Numbered from the stretch's first letter, positions 26,083-35,636 are shown. The stretch: DNA of 64,000 nt from an uncultured Lachnospiraceae bacterium (GCA_910589075.1 CAJUSK010000034.1:285747-349746); one strand, 5' to 3'. Translations and numbers: made by a program. Notes: generated by a model from the letters alone, not told the origin.

Positions 26083-27057
26083 ATGATTTTAGCGAGGAGT
26101 CCGCTGAGAATTACTTTAGGCGGTGGTGGAACAGATCTGGCATCATATTATGAGAAGCAGAATGGATTTTTAATCTCTGCAGCGATAAATAAATATGTAT
26201 ATATTTTGATTAATAAAACATTTGATAAATCATTGGTATTAAAATATTCTCAATTAGAGAAAGTGTCTCAGATTGAAGATCTAAGACATCCTATTGTGAA
26301 AGAAGCGCTTAAAATGCTGAAACTTGAAAAAGAACCATTAGAAATATGTTCTATGGCGGATATTCCTGCGGGAACTGGGTTGGGTTCATCAGGCACTTTT
26401 ACTACTTGTCTTCTGAAGGCTTTACATGGCTATAAAGGAGATTTTATCGGAACAAGACAACTTGCAGAAGAAGCCTGTGATATAGAGATAAACAGGCTTG
26501 GAGAACCGATTGGAAAACAGGATCAATACATATCGGCTTTCGGTGGAATTTCTTGTATGGAAATTGATAAAAGTGGATATGTGGATGTTATGCCTCTGCA
26601 AATATCCAGTGAGACTTTGTATAATTTGGAAGACAATCTAATCTTATTTTTTACAGGGTATTCTCACGCAGCCGGAAATATATTGTGTGAACAGGATAGT
26701 AAGAGTAGAGAAGATGATGATAATATGATAAAAAATCTTGATGTTGTCAAACAACTTGGATTAGACAGCAGAAAAGCTATTGAGTCCGGGAAATTAGATA
26801 AATTTGCAGATATATTAAATGAGCATTGGAAATATAAAAAACAACGTTCTTCCAAAATGTCTAATCCGCAAATTAATGAATGGTATGAATATGCGTTAAA
26901 AAATGGTGCTATTGGAGGAAAACTTATTGGGGCCGGTGGAGGTGGATTTTTGATGTTTTATACTAGAGATAAAGTAAAATTACGTCGGATTTTTAACGAA
27001 TTAGGATTAGAAGAGGTACGTTTTAGATTTGAAATGGAAGGGGCAAAACTTATTTGA
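26083..27057 (+). CDS. hddA: D-glycero-D-manno-heptose 7-phosphate kinase (GHMP family)
   Basis: GHMP kinase that phosphorylates heptose 7-phosphate at C1 on the way to GDP-heptose. N-terminal RSPLRITLGGGGTDLASYY, the ATP loop AGTGLGSSGTFT and the C-terminal IGAGGGGFLMFY are typical of HddA proteins; 324 residues fits. The start at ATG 26083 puts the family motif at residue 5 with GGAAAGG upstream. Clustered with HddC-GmhB, GmhA and a transaldolase, giving a complete precursor pathway. Confidence 0.9.
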   Translation: MILARSPLRITLGGGGTDLASYYEKQNGFLISAAINKYVYILINKTFDKSLVLKYSQLEKVSQIEDLRHPIVKEALKMLKLEKEPLEICSMADIPAGTGLGSSGTFTTCLLKALHGYKGDFIGTRQLAEEACDIEINRLGEPIGKQDQYISAFGGISCMEIDKSGYVDVMPLQISSETLYNLEDNLILFFTGYSHAAGNILCEQDSKSREDDDNMIKNLDVVKQLGLDSRKAIESGKLDKFADILNEHWKYKKQRSSKMSNPQINEWYEYALKNGAIGGKLIGAGGGGFLMFYTRDKVKLRRIFNELGLEEVRFRFEMEGAKLI

Positions 27058-28388
27058 TACCGACAGCAGATGATTTTGAAATATCAGAAATACAAATTGT
27101 AGTACTTATGGGAGGTCTTGGAACCCGGCTTGGTAAATTAAGTAAGAATACGCCTAAGGCATTGATAGATGTAAATGGAAGGGCATTTTTTGATTACCAG
27201 ATAAAACTTTTAAAATCTTGGGGATTTAAAAAGTTTCTGTTTTTGGTAGGACATCATGCAAATGTTTTAGAACAGTATTATGGAAATGGGGATAACCAGG
27301 ATATTAGTATTAGTTATAGTTATGATGGAAAAGAACTGCTTGGTACAGGTGGTGCGTTAAAAAAAGCAAAGAGTTTACTGGAAGACTGTTTTATGATTAT
27401 GTACGGAGACTCTTTCATGGATATAGATTATTACCAGGTGGTTTATGAGTTTTTGAATAGTGTCACCTGCGGATTTGATGGTCTTATGGTCATATTTAAA
27501 AACAATAACAAACTTGACAAAAGTAATGTTATTTTTAATCCTGAAAATTCAGAAATGTTTTATGATAAATATTTAAATCTTCCTGAAATGAATTATATAG
27601 ATTATGGAGTAAGTATGATGAAGAAAGAGGTGGTCTTAAATTATACTACGGAAGACAGGTTTGATTTGTCAGATATGTTTACATGGTTATGTAAAAGAAA
27701 GACATTAAGGCCATTGAGAGTAACAAAACGTTTTTACGAAGTGGGTAATATAGATTCTCTGGAAGAGTTTAGAAAATATGCTAATAATCGGTTTGACACA
27801 CCACAAAAAGCAGTTTTTTTAGATCGGGACGGAGTTTTGAATAAGATTGTGTATAATGAGGATACAGAACAGTTAGACTCTCCGCTGTGTATTGAAGAAT
27901 TTGAGTATATAGATGGTGTGAAAAAAGCACTAAGATCCATACAAGAAAAAGGATATCTGATTTTTATTGTAACAAATCAGCCTTCGGCAGCAAAAGGAAA
28001 AACAACTTTAACAAATCTTTATAATATAAATAATTGGGTGATGCAGGATTTATATGAAAAGAATATTGAAATAGAATCAATTAATATGTGTCCCCATCAT
28101 CCGACAGGTACTAAACAAACACAACACAAAAGTCTGATAAAGAAATGCAAATGCAGAAAGCCGGAAGCAGATCTGATTATCCGGGCAGGAAATATATATA
28201 ACATTCTTTGGAACAAATCATACATGATTGGTGATTCTTATACGGATATACTTGCAGGAAAAAATGCAAATGTAAAAACGGTATTTATTGGAAGTTTAAA
28301 ATGCGACGTGTGTTCCAGATTGAATTATAATAAGCCGGATCTGATTGTATCATCACTTATGGAATTTGCAGAATATCTGCCTGAATGA
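27054..28388 (+). CDS. Fused heptose-1-phosphate nucleotidyltransferase and heptose bisphosphate phosphatase (HddC-GmhB)
   Basis: A 444-residue fusion. Residues about 12-245 are a sugar-phosphate nucleotidyltransferase (VVLMGGLGTRLGKLSKNTPK, LLGTGGALKKA, MYGDSFMDID), like HddC. Residues about 255-440 are a HAD phosphatase of the GmhB type (AVFLDRDGVLNKIV with the Asp nucleophile, IFIVTNQPSAAKG, the zinc-binding CPHHPTG...CKCRKP and IGDSYTDILAGKNA). Together they dephosphorylate the 1,7-bisphosphate and activate the 1-phosphate. The TTG start overlaps the hddA stop (TTGATA). The two activities are normally separate genes. Confidence 0.88.
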   Translation: MIPTADDFEISEIQIVVLMGGLGTRLGKLSKNTPKALIDVNGRAFFDYQIKLLKSWGFKKFLFLVGHHANVLEQYYGNGDNQDISISYSYDGKELLGTGGALKKAKSLLEDCFMIMYGDSFMDIDYYQVVYEFLNSVTCGFDGLMVIFKNNNKLDKSNVIFNPENSEMFYDKYLNLPEMNYIDYGVSMMKKEVVLNYTTEDRFDLSDMFTWLCKRKTLRPLRVTKRFYEVGNIDSLEEFRKYANNRFDTPQKAVFLDRDGVLNKIVYNEDTEQLDSPLCIEEFEYIDGVKKALRSIQEKGYLIFIVTNQPSAAKGKTTLTNLYNINNWVMQDLYEKNIEIESINMCPHHPTGTKQTQHKSLIKKCKCRKPEADLIIRAGNIYNILWNKSYMIGDSYTDILAGKNANVKTVFIGSLKCDVCSRLNYNKPDLIVSSLMEFAEYLPE

Positions 28389-28400
28389 GACGGATAAGAC

Positions 28401-28982
28401 ATGAGGGAGGAAATGAATTTGTATAAAAGTTATATTAATCAATATTTGCAGGAAACAATTGAAATTGCAACGCAAATTAACAGAGAACAGATTGATAATT
28501 GTATAAGAATATTGAAAGATATAAAAGAATGTGGAGGGCGGCTCTTTATTTTGGGTGTCGGAGGAAGTGCCGCCAATGCATCACATGCGGTGAATGATTT
28601 TAGAAAGATTGGCGGTTTGGAAACATATGCACCTACAGATAATGTATCTGAAATAACAGCAAGAACAAATGATGATGGATGGGAGACAACATTTGTTGAA
28701 TGGTTGAAAACATCCCATATTGGAAAAAATGATGCGATTTTGGTTTTTTCTGTTGGTGGAGGAACTGAAACTACATCCTTAAATATTGTTAATGCATTAA
28801 AGTATGGTTGTGAAAAGAACTGTAAAATTTTATCTGTTGTGTCCAGGGACGGGGGATATTGTTATGCATGTTCGGATGCGTGTGTACTTATACCTGTTAT
28901 TACAGAAGACAGGATTACGCCTCACGCGGAAGGATGGCAGGGGATAATATGGCATTTATTGGTAAATGCCATATTACAATAA
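28401..28982 (+). CDS. gmhA: Phosphoheptose isomerase (SIS domain)
   Basis: Converts sedoheptulose 7-phosphate to D-glycero-D-manno-heptose 7-phosphate. The SIS-domain phosphosugar-binding segment FILGVGGSAANASHAVNDF and VFSVGGGTET are evident, and 193 residues is the family length. RITPHAEGWQGIIWHLL near the end occupies the place of the catalytic C-terminal helix. Two in-frame ATGs (28401, 28413) are possible; GGGAGG is only two bases from the second, so the first is listed. Substrate supply comes from the transaldolase gene downstream. Confidence 0.87.
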   Translation: MREEMNLYKSYINQYLQETIEIATQINREQIDNCIRILKDIKECGGRLFILGVGGSAANASHAVNDFRKIGGLETYAPTDNVSEITARTNDDGWETTFVEWLKTSHIGKNDAILVFSVGGGTETTSLNIVNALKYGCEKNCKILSVVSRDGGYCYACSDACVLIPVITEDRITPHAEGWQGIIWHLLVNAILQ

Positions 28983-28995
28983 GGAGAATGAAAGG

Positions 28996-29712
28996 ATGGG
29001 ATACAGAGATTTAAAGGTTGATGTATATGCAGATAGTGCAGATATTCAGGTTATGATTAATGAGTATGAAAGAGGAATTGTAAAGGGTTTTACTACGAAT
29101 CCAACACTTATGAAGAAAGCCGGAATAAAAAGTTATACAAATTTTGCAAAAGAATTGATAAATAAAATTACAGATTATCCAATTTCTTTTGAAGTGTTTG
29201 CAGATGATTTTGAAACAATGAAAAAAGAGGCGAGAGAATTGGCTTCTTATGGAAAAAATGTATATGTCAAAATTCCTATTACGAATTCTGCAGGGAAATC
29301 AAGTGTTGAACTAATCAGAGAACTTTCGCTGGAAAAGATAAACCTAAATATAACGGCTGTCTTTACTTTACAGCAAGTCAAAGACGTGGTTTCAGAATTT
29401 GCTCCTCATACAAATAATATTGTTTCTGTATTTGCAGGGAGAATTGCAGATACAGGGGTCGATGCAGAAGATATTATGAAAGAAGCTGTTAAAATATGTA
29501 AGAGCAGACCGAATATAAAATGTTTGTGGGCTAGCTGCAGAGAAGTATTTAATATTATACAGGCAGACAGATGTGGAGCAGATATTATTACAGTGACAGA
29601 GGATATAATGAAAAAAATTCCGTTATTGGGAAAAGATCTTGAAGAATATTCTTTGGAAACAGTAAAAATGTTTGAACAGGACAGCAGGAAATTAGGGTTT
29701 AAAATTATTTAA
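28996..29712 (+). CDS. Transaldolase family protein
   Basis: A 238-residue class I aldolase of the small TalC/Fsa type: VDVYADSADIQVM at the start, GFTTNPTLMKKAG, the Schiff-base lysine in VYVKIPITN and SVFAGRIADTGVDAED. Such enzymes form sedoheptulose 7-phosphate, the GmhA substrate, so the gene likely serves the heptose branch. A longer in-frame start (28966) lies inside gmhA; ATG 28996 follows AAGGAGAATGAAAGG. The family can also act as fructose-6-phosphate aldolase, so the exact reaction is not certain. Confidence 0.87.
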   Translation: MGYRDLKVDVYADSADIQVMINEYERGIVKGFTTNPTLMKKAGIKSYTNFAKELINKITDYPISFEVFADDFETMKKEARELASYGKNVYVKIPITNSAGKSSVELIRELSLEKINLNITAVFTLQQVKDVVSEFAPHTNNIVSVFAGRIADTGVDAEDIMKEAVKICKSRPNIKCLWASCREVFNIIQADRCGADIITVTEDIMKKIPLLGKDLEEYSLETVKMFEQDSRKLGFKII

Positions 29713-29726
29713 AGAGGAGATGTATT

Positions 29727-30701
29727 ATGCACAACGGCTATAATAAGAGATTTTTTAAAAGTGAAAGTAAATCAGCAAAAAAGTCATCAGCAATTGTTTT
29801 TCCGTATATTTTAAAAACTCTTCATCCTGAGTCCGTTATAGATTTTGGATGTGGTACCGGGGAGTGGCTCAGTGTTGCCAGAACTTTCCCTGGTGTTAAA
29901 AAAGTAATTGGTGTGGATGGAGAATATACGAGGGAAAGTGTAATTTTATCGGGAGAAGAGTTTATTGCAAAAGATTTAAATAAAAAAATTGATATAAATG
30001 AAAGATTTGATTTGGCTGTGAGTTTGGAAGTGGCAGAGCACTTGAAACCAGAAAGTGCAGAAATATTTGTTGAGAATTTAGTACGGCATGCAGATACAAT
30101 TCTTTTCAGTGCGGCAATTCCTTATCAAGGTGGAAAATATCATATTAATGAACAATATCCAACATACTGGGAGAAACTATTTCAAAAATTTGGATATGTA
30201 ATGTGTGATTGTCTAAGAAATATTTTTTGGAATATTGAGGGAGTAGATGTATGGTACAAACAAAACATATTTATTATTTGCAAGAAGGAACTGGAAGAGA
30301 AAATTATAAAAAGTTTTCACAGTGAACAATGTATACGGAATATTGTGCATCCGGAATACTGGGAATATTATAGAAAATTTCAATATATTTTTCCCTTTTC
30401 ACGCGTCAAAAAAGGAGAGCGGATTGTGATATATGGAGCAAGTGAAATGGGGGAGACTTATATTAAGCAAATAAATAAAACAAAATATGCCGAAATTGTA
30501 TGCTGGTGCGATGGAGCTGGAGATGTTTATCGGAACAAAGGGTTGAAGGTATACAATCCGGAAAAATTGAAAGAACTTGAATATGATAAGATTGTAATAG
30601 CAGTAAAAGAACGGGATACATATAATGAAATTATTGGTTATTTATTATCGGAAGTGGGGGGGTGCTACACGAGAGGGATATTATTTGGGAACCTCTTATA
30701 A
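29727..30701 (+). CDS. Class I SAM methyltransferase with C-terminal Rossmann-like module, 3' end shifted at a G7 tract
   Basis: The N-terminal part is a methyltransferase (SVIDFGCGTGEWLSVA motif I, FDLAVSLEVAEHL). From about residue 230 comes the module (RIVIYGASEMGETYIKQI, EIVCWCDGAGDVY, YDKIVIAV). The last residues EVGGCYTRGILFGNLL do not fit sister modules; reading past the G7 run (30656-30662) with one extra G gives HERDIIWEPLIIQE, ending at 30712, which matches their usual I-W-x-x-P ending. So the present frame is probably the shifted one. The methyltransferase core itself is intact. Confidence 0.85.
   Translation: MHNGYNKRFFKSESKSAKKSSAIVFPYILKTLHPESVIDFGCGTGEWLSVARTFPGVKKVIGVDGEYTRESVILSGEEFIAKDLNKKIDINERFDLAVSLEVAEHLKPESAEIFVENLVRHADTILFSAAIPYQGGKYHINEQYPTYWEKLFQKFGYVMCDCLRNIFWNIEGVDVWYKQNIFIICKKELEEKIIKSFHSEQCIRNIVHPEYWEYYRKFQYIFPFSRVKKGERIVIYGASEMGETYIKQINKTKYAEIVCWCDGAGDVYRNKGLKVYNPEKLKELEYDKIVIAVKERDTYNEIIGYLLSEVGGCYTRGILFGNLL
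30656..30662 (+). repeat. G7 homopolymer near the 3' end of the methyltransferase gene
   Basis: Seven G in a row where the module consensus moves to another frame. G8 (or G5) would restore the consensus ending. Confidence 0.85.
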
Positions 30702-30722
30702 TACAGGAATAGGTGAGAGTGC

Positions 30723-31874
30723 ATGAAAGATACAATAATTATATGGGGTGCTGGTGATATAGGAAAGCAGGCATATTATTACTATAAAAATAAAGGGTAT
30801 ATTAAATGCTTTATTGATAATAATACAAAACTTCAGGGAAGCAGAATTTCAGGTGTACCTGTTAAAGAACCAGATTATTTAAAAACTGTGAATGATGTAA
30901 AAATAATTCTTGCAGTCAGGAGGAGAAGAGAAGAGATTCAAAAACAGTTATTGGAACAATATCATATAACTCGTTTTATTTTATTTGACATATCAGAAGA
31001 AATAATGGAAATATGTAGAGAGAATGATCCAAAGAATGCGAAGGAAATAATTATTGAATATGAAGGTGGTTTAGGAAATCAGATGTTCCAATATGCATTT
31101 TCAAAATGTTTTATGAAAAGAGGATGCGAAGTGACAGCGGATATTTCTACTTATTATTATCCGGGAAGAAGAAAATTTGTTTTGAACAGGGTATTTGGTC
31201 AGACGGATATTTTTCCCGCGAATATTTCACTGAAATGGAACTATAAAAAAAATAATTTGGTATATTGTGAAAAAAGTATTTATGAAGAAGTAAATAAGCA
31301 AGCTCAGTTGGAATTATTAAATAATTCAGAGGGGTATTTTAGTGGATATTGGCAAAGTTATGAGTATGTCAGTCGGGTTGAACAGGAATTGAGAAAAGAT
31401 TTTACATTTACATTATTAAAAGAAAAAAAATTGAAAAGTATGGAAGAGCAGATTAAAAGTGTTTGCGCAGTTTCTGTACATGTACGCAGAGGTGATTATC
31501 TTTTACGGAAATCCCAGGAAATTATGGGAGAAATTTGTACATCATTATATTATGAAAACGCGATCAGATATGTATGTGAGCACATTCCAGATGCTGTATT
31601 TTTTGTTTTTTCTGATGACGTAGAATGGTGCAGGGAAAAATTTAAGAATCTTCATGCAGTTTTTTCTGATGCATCTATATATGACCACTATGAAGACTGG
31701 TATGATATGTATTTAATGAGTTGTTGTAAACATAATATTATTGCGAACAGTACTTTTAGTTGGTGGGGAGCATGGCTTAATAAAAATACTGAAAAAATAG
31801 TGATTGCGCCTTCCCGGTGGTTGAATATATGTGACATGGTGGATATTTGCCCTAACGAATGGATTAGGTTGTAA
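30723..31874 (+). CDS. GT11 alpha-1,2-fucosyltransferase-like protein with N-terminal Rossmann-like module
   Basis: Residues 1-95 are the module (IIIWGAGDIGKQAYYYY, CFIDNNTKLQG, VKIILAV). The catalytic part matches GT11: EGGLGNQMFQYAF near residue 115, the donor motif VHVRRGDYL near residue 253, and NSTFSWWGAWLN near the end. GT11 enzymes transfer fucose from GDP-fucose in alpha-1,2 linkage; GDP-fucose synthesis genes are not in the window. The GDP specificity of the family fits the neighbouring GDP-heptose-type pathway, so another GDP-sugar is conceivable. Confidence 0.87.
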   Translation: MKDTIIIWGAGDIGKQAYYYYKNKGYIKCFIDNNTKLQGSRISGVPVKEPDYLKTVNDVKIILAVRRRREEIQKQLLEQYHITRFILFDISEEIMEICRENDPKNAKEIIIEYEGGLGNQMFQYAFSKCFMKRGCEVTADISTYYYPGRRKFVLNRVFGQTDIFPANISLKWNYKKNNLVYCEKSIYEEVNKQAQLELLNNSEGYFSGYWQSYEYVSRVEQELRKDFTFTLLKEKKLKSMEEQIKSVCAVSVHVRRGDYLLRKSQEIMGEICTSLYYENAIRYVCEHIPDAVFFVFSDDVEWCREKFKNLHAVFSDASIYDHYEDWYDMYLMSCCKHNIIANSTFSWWGAWLNKNTEKIVIAPSRWLNICDMVDICPNEWIRL

Positions 31875-31926
31875 GTAAAAATTATTTATGTATGGGGTAA
31901 TGTTTAAAGGGAGGCAAACAATAAAT

Positions 31927-32979
31927 ATGAAAAACATTTTCATATGGGGAACGGGTAAAACTGCCGAGAGTCTTATAAAAAACGGATTACCTGGAGAGGT
32001 GAAAGGATATATCGAGACAGTTAGGCGCAAAGACCGGTTCTGTAATAAGAAAGTATATGAGCTTACCGAACTGTCAGAAGACTATGATGTAATAATTGTT
32101 GCAAACAACCACGGTAATGAAATCTATCAGAAAGCTGCCAGAATAAATTTTGACATGGAAAAGATGATTTTTATGTATCCGTCTTATTGTGTGGATTCCA
32201 ATAAAAATACGGGTTGGATCAGAGAAATACTGGGTGAAATAAATTTTGAAATATATTGTGCTAATCATGGATTGCTTGATAAAACATTTTTCGCCCATGA
32301 CAAAGAGCTTTATAATGAGCTGAATAGGCGGGATACATTTAAAATTGATGAAAGTATACTCAGACCCATGATAAAGGACCGGTATGAAAGCGGAGGTACT
32401 GTAAACAGTTATTTCTGGCAGGATTTATGGGCGGCGCAGCTTATATTTACGAATCAGCCGGAAGAGCATTATGATATCGGATCAAGACTGGACGGATTTA
32501 TTTCCCATATACTGTCATTTGGAATCCCTGTCAACATGATTGATATACGTCCACTTCCAATGAAGATTGCGGGGTTACATACAATCGTTGACAATGCGAC
32601 AGATATGAATCAGTTTGAAGACAGCAGCATTGCGAGTTTGTCTGCCCTTTGCTCACTCGAACACTTTGGATTGGGCAGATACGGAGATCCAATCGATCCG
32701 GAAGCCTGTTTTCGATGTTTTGATGCGATACAGAAAAAGGTGAAACGCGGCGGGAAAATATACATATCTGTACCAATCGGAAAGGAACGTCTGGAATTCA
32801 ATGCGCATCGTATTTTTTGCGCAGAAACAATTAAGACTTGCTTTGACAAATGCATGTTGCTGGAATTCTCCTGTACGGCAGATGGAAGAATTGAAAGGAA
32901 TGTTGAATTGAAAAAATATGATGCTGATACTTGCAACGGGGGAGATCGGTTTGGGCTGTTTTATTTTGAAAAGATTTAA
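31927..32979 (+). CDS. DUF268-like protein with N-terminal Rossmann-like module
   Basis: Residues 1-85 are the module (IFIWGTGKTAESLIKNG, KGYIETVRRKDRF, YDVIIVANNHG). The C-terminal two thirds resemble DUF268, a methyltransferase-like family: HYDIGSRLDGFISHIL, PVNMIDIRPLP, LSALCSLEHFGLGRYGDPIDPEA and GGKIYISVPIG, where IGS and the LCSLEHFGLGRYGD block are the recognisable parts. Function in the glycan locus is unknown, perhaps sugar methylation. ATG 31927 was chosen so that the module opens at its usual place; GGGAGG lies 11 bases upstream. Confidence 0.72.
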   Translation: MKNIFIWGTGKTAESLIKNGLPGEVKGYIETVRRKDRFCNKKVYELTELSEDYDVIIVANNHGNEIYQKAARINFDMEKMIFMYPSYCVDSNKNTGWIREILGEINFEIYCANHGLLDKTFFAHDKELYNELNRRDTFKIDESILRPMIKDRYESGGTVNSYFWQDLWAAQLIFTNQPEEHYDIGSRLDGFISHILSFGIPVNMIDIRPLPMKIAGLHTIVDNATDMNQFEDSSIASLSALCSLEHFGLGRYGDPIDPEACFRCFDAIQKKVKRGGKIYISVPIGKERLEFNAHRIFCAETIKTCFDKCMLLEFSCTADGRIERNVELKKYDADTCNGGDRFGLFYFEKI

Positions 32980-33000
32980 ATATAATGAGGAATAGATAAA

Positions 33001-34509
33001 ATGAAAACGCTTACAATGTATTTACCGCAATTTCACAGAGTAATTGAAAATGATAACTGGTGGGGAGAAGGATTTACCGAATGGACTGCCGTCCGATCTG
33101 CATTTCCTCTTTTTGATGGACATAATCAGCCCAGGGTACCATTACACAAGAATTATTATGATTTGCTTCAGAAAGACACTATGTTATGGCAGGCGGATTT
33201 AATGAAGCGTTATGGAATTGATGGTCAGTGCATTTATCACTATTATTTTAAGGATGGGAGGAGAATACTTGAAAAACCCGCTGAAAATCTATTGAATTGG
33301 AAGGATGTTTCTATGCCATTTTGTTTTTGCTGGGCCAATGGAAGCTGGGCACGAACATGGAGTAAATTGAGTGGAAATTCATGGGCAGATAAATTTGAAA
33401 AAACAGATAACAAGGATAATGGAAATGGTATTTTACTGGAACAGAAATATGGAAGAGAAAGAGAATGGAAAGAGCATTTTGAGTATTTGTTACCCTTTTT
33501 TGAGGATGAAAGATATATCAAATTAGACGGAAAACCGGTATTTGCAATATTTGATACGGGATTAATACCCTGTATTTATCAGATGATTGATTACTGGAAA
33601 GAGTTGTCTTGTCTTGCAGGTTTTCCAGGGTTATATTTTATTGGTATGAATAGTTTGGATATGCAAAAAGGATTTGATGCTGTTTTGATGAATGCACCTC
33701 ACATGTTTTGGAATCTTGAAACCGTAAGACGTAAAAACAACGTAATGAGGCCGGACTATCAGGAAACATGGGACAATATACTCAAAATGCCGCCCATAAA
33801 GGGGATGAAAACATATTTTGGAGGCGTGTCAGATTGTGATGATTCTCCGCGCAGGGGAAATAATGGAGTTTCTTTTTCAGGTTTTTCACTAGATGTTTTT
33901 AGAAATGGAATGATTGGTTTATATCGAAAAAGCAGTTATTTAAATAATGAATTCGTATTTATAAACGCATGGAACGAATGGGGAGAGGGAATGTATTTGG
34001 AGCCCGATGAGAAAAACGGATACGGATATCTGGAAGCAATTAAAACTGCCAAGGAAGTTGCATTGGATAACCGGACGAAAATTAGTTTCAGCTTCAAATC
34101 TGACAGTGAACAACAGGATGAGAGTGGATTGAAAAAAGAGGTGGAAAAGCAAAAAATGATATCCAGATGTTTTGACAAATGGATGTCTCTGCGAGAAGAT
34201 GGAAAAAATATCTGTGATTATTTGTTAAAGTACGGAATAAAAACAGTAGCTGTTTATGGAATAGGAAGAATGGGGAAACATCTTTTTTTTGAGTTGGAAG
34301 ACAGCGGTATTGAAGTAAGATATATTATTGACAGACGAACTGAAATGCATCATCCAAAATATCCAATAAAAGGGCCGGAGGAAAAATTAGAAGAAGTAGA
34401 TGCTGTGATAATAACGCCTGTGTGGGACTTTGAACATATATATGAGAAACTGAAATATAAGATGAAAAGTAAATTTTTTTCGTTGTATGAACTGGTTGAT
34501 GAAAGCTGA
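33001..34509 (+). CDS. WbsX-like glycan protein (GH99-type fold) with C-terminal Rossmann-like module
   Basis: About residues 1-350 match WbsX-type proteins found in O-antigen and capsule loci: TMYLPQFHRVIENDNWWGEGFTEWT at the start, YGIDGQCIYHYYF, FCFCWANGSWARTW and FINAWNEWGEGMYLEPD. These are related to GH99-type glycosidases but are usually regarded as glycan transferases or modifying enzymes; the reaction is not established. About residues 410-500 are the module (TVAVYGIGRMGKHLFFEL, RYIIDRRTEMHHP, DAVIITPVWDF). A T8 run within the module-coding part (34283-34290) is a further slippage-prone site, but the frame is intact. Confidence 0.82.
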   Translation: MKTLTMYLPQFHRVIENDNWWGEGFTEWTAVRSAFPLFDGHNQPRVPLHKNYYDLLQKDTMLWQADLMKRYGIDGQCIYHYYFKDGRRILEKPAENLLNWKDVSMPFCFCWANGSWARTWSKLSGNSWADKFEKTDNKDNGNGILLEQKYGREREWKEHFEYLLPFFEDERYIKLDGKPVFAIFDTGLIPCIYQMIDYWKELSCLAGFPGLYFIGMNSLDMQKGFDAVLMNAPHMFWNLETVRRKNNVMRPDYQETWDNILKMPPIKGMKTYFGGVSDCDDSPRRGNNGVSFSGFSLDVFRNGMIGLYRKSSYLNNEFVFINAWNEWGEGMYLEPDEKNGYGYLEAIKTAKEVALDNRTKISFSFKSDSEQQDESGLKKEVEKQKMISRCFDKWMSLREDGKNICDYLLKYGIKTVAVYGIGRMGKHLFFELEDSGIEVRYIIDRRTEMHHPKYPIKGPEEKLEEVDAVIITPVWDFEHIYEKLKYKMKSKFFSLYELVDES

Positions 34510-34524
34510 TTTGGAGGAATGATT

Positions 34525-35574
34525 TTGGACAATATTGTTATTTACGGAGTTGGAAAATGTGGGAAAAACTATATTGACTCCTGCCTGGAAGCTGGTTTGG
34601 AAAATATTTTACTTACAGATTCCGATAGCAGTTTATGGAATACAGAATATAGAGGACTAAAAATAAATAATCCTGCAGAAATTTTGTGGGATAAATTCGA
34701 TCTTATAATTATTGCAGTAAACGGTAAATTTTATAAAGAAATTTCATCAGAATTGAAATTGAACTATAAAATACCGGAAAAAAAGATTATATCTTATAAT
34801 GAGACCGTTATTTTATCAGAAAAAGAAATTTATAATTTGGGACATCTGGATTTTAACAGGAAGTTGAATAAGCCAATGGTTGTGCCTGGAAAATATACCA
34901 GGAAACTATTGAATGCGGATTCTATGAATGATCTGGAAAGATTCTTTTTTTCAAAACCGCATAAAGTGATGAGTAAATGGGTGCATTATTTCGAATCATA
35001 CGACAGATTTTTTTCCAAATACAGGGGAAAAGATATGTCAATATTGGAAATTGGAGTGTTTAAAGGAGGTTCTCTGCAAATGTGGAGAGATTACTTTAAA
35101 ACTTTCGATAATAAAATTAGGATTTATGGGATTGATATTGATCCTCGATGTAAAGAGCTGGAAGATGCGGATACAAAAATCTATATAGGTTCACAGGATG
35201 ACAGAAATTTTTTAAAAAAAATAAAGCAGGAAATTGGAGAGGTGGATATTTTAATTGACGATGGCGGACACAGGATGGAACAGCAGATTATAGCATTTGA
35301 AGAACTGTTTGATCTTGTTGCAGATGACGGAATTTATTTATGTGAGGATTTACATACGTCATATATGAAAGAGTTTGGAGGACAATATAAAGGTAATTCT
35401 TTTATTGAATATTCCAAAAATCTAATAGATTATTTGCATTCTCAATATTCTGAAACAAATGAGCTGGAAGTGAATAAATACTCGAAGAAAATTAAATATA
35501 TAACTTATTGTGATAGTATGATTTTTATAGAAAAAAGGAGAGAATCCACTAAAAGTTTATCTGTTCAGATGTAA
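34525..35574 (+). CDS. Class I SAM methyltransferase (MycE/Methyltransf_24-like) with N-terminal Rossmann-like module
   Basis: Residues 1-95 carry the module (IVIYGVGKCGKNYIDSCL, ILLTDSDSSLWN, FDLIIIAV). About 150-340 are a methyltransferase: SILEIGVFKGGSLQMWRDYF (motif I), IYGIDIDPRCKELE, DILIDDGGHRMEQQI and IYLCEDLHTSY, a combination seen in macrolide-sugar methyltransferases such as MycE and cephalosporin-hydroxylase-like proteins. TTG 34525 is favoured over ATG 34519 because GGAGGA abuts the latter without spacing. Confidence 0.83.
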   Translation: MDNIVIYGVGKCGKNYIDSCLEAGLENILLTDSDSSLWNTEYRGLKINNPAEILWDKFDLIIIAVNGKFYKEISSELKLNYKIPEKKIISYNETVILSEKEIYNLGHLDFNRKLNKPMVVPGKYTRKLLNADSMNDLERFFFSKPHKVMSKWVHYFESYDRFFSKYRGKDMSILEIGVFKGGSLQMWRDYFKTFDNKIRIYGIDIDPRCKELEDADTKIYIGSQDDRNFLKKIKQEIGEVDILIDDGGHRMEQQIIAFEELFDLVADDGIYLCEDLHTSYMKEFGGQYKGNSFIEYSKNLIDYLHSQYSETNELEVNKYSKKIKYITYCDSMIFIEKRRESTKSLSVQM

Positions 35575-35636
35575 TGGTTTCAAGACGAGATTATAATTCT
35601 GTATAGATATAAGTGAGCTGTTTGTGGGATTTAATT

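Noticed and set aside
34283..34290. T8 tract in the WbsX-like gene as a third phase switch
   Set aside because: The frame is intact and the module continues normally past it; without tract-length data there is nothing to support switching.
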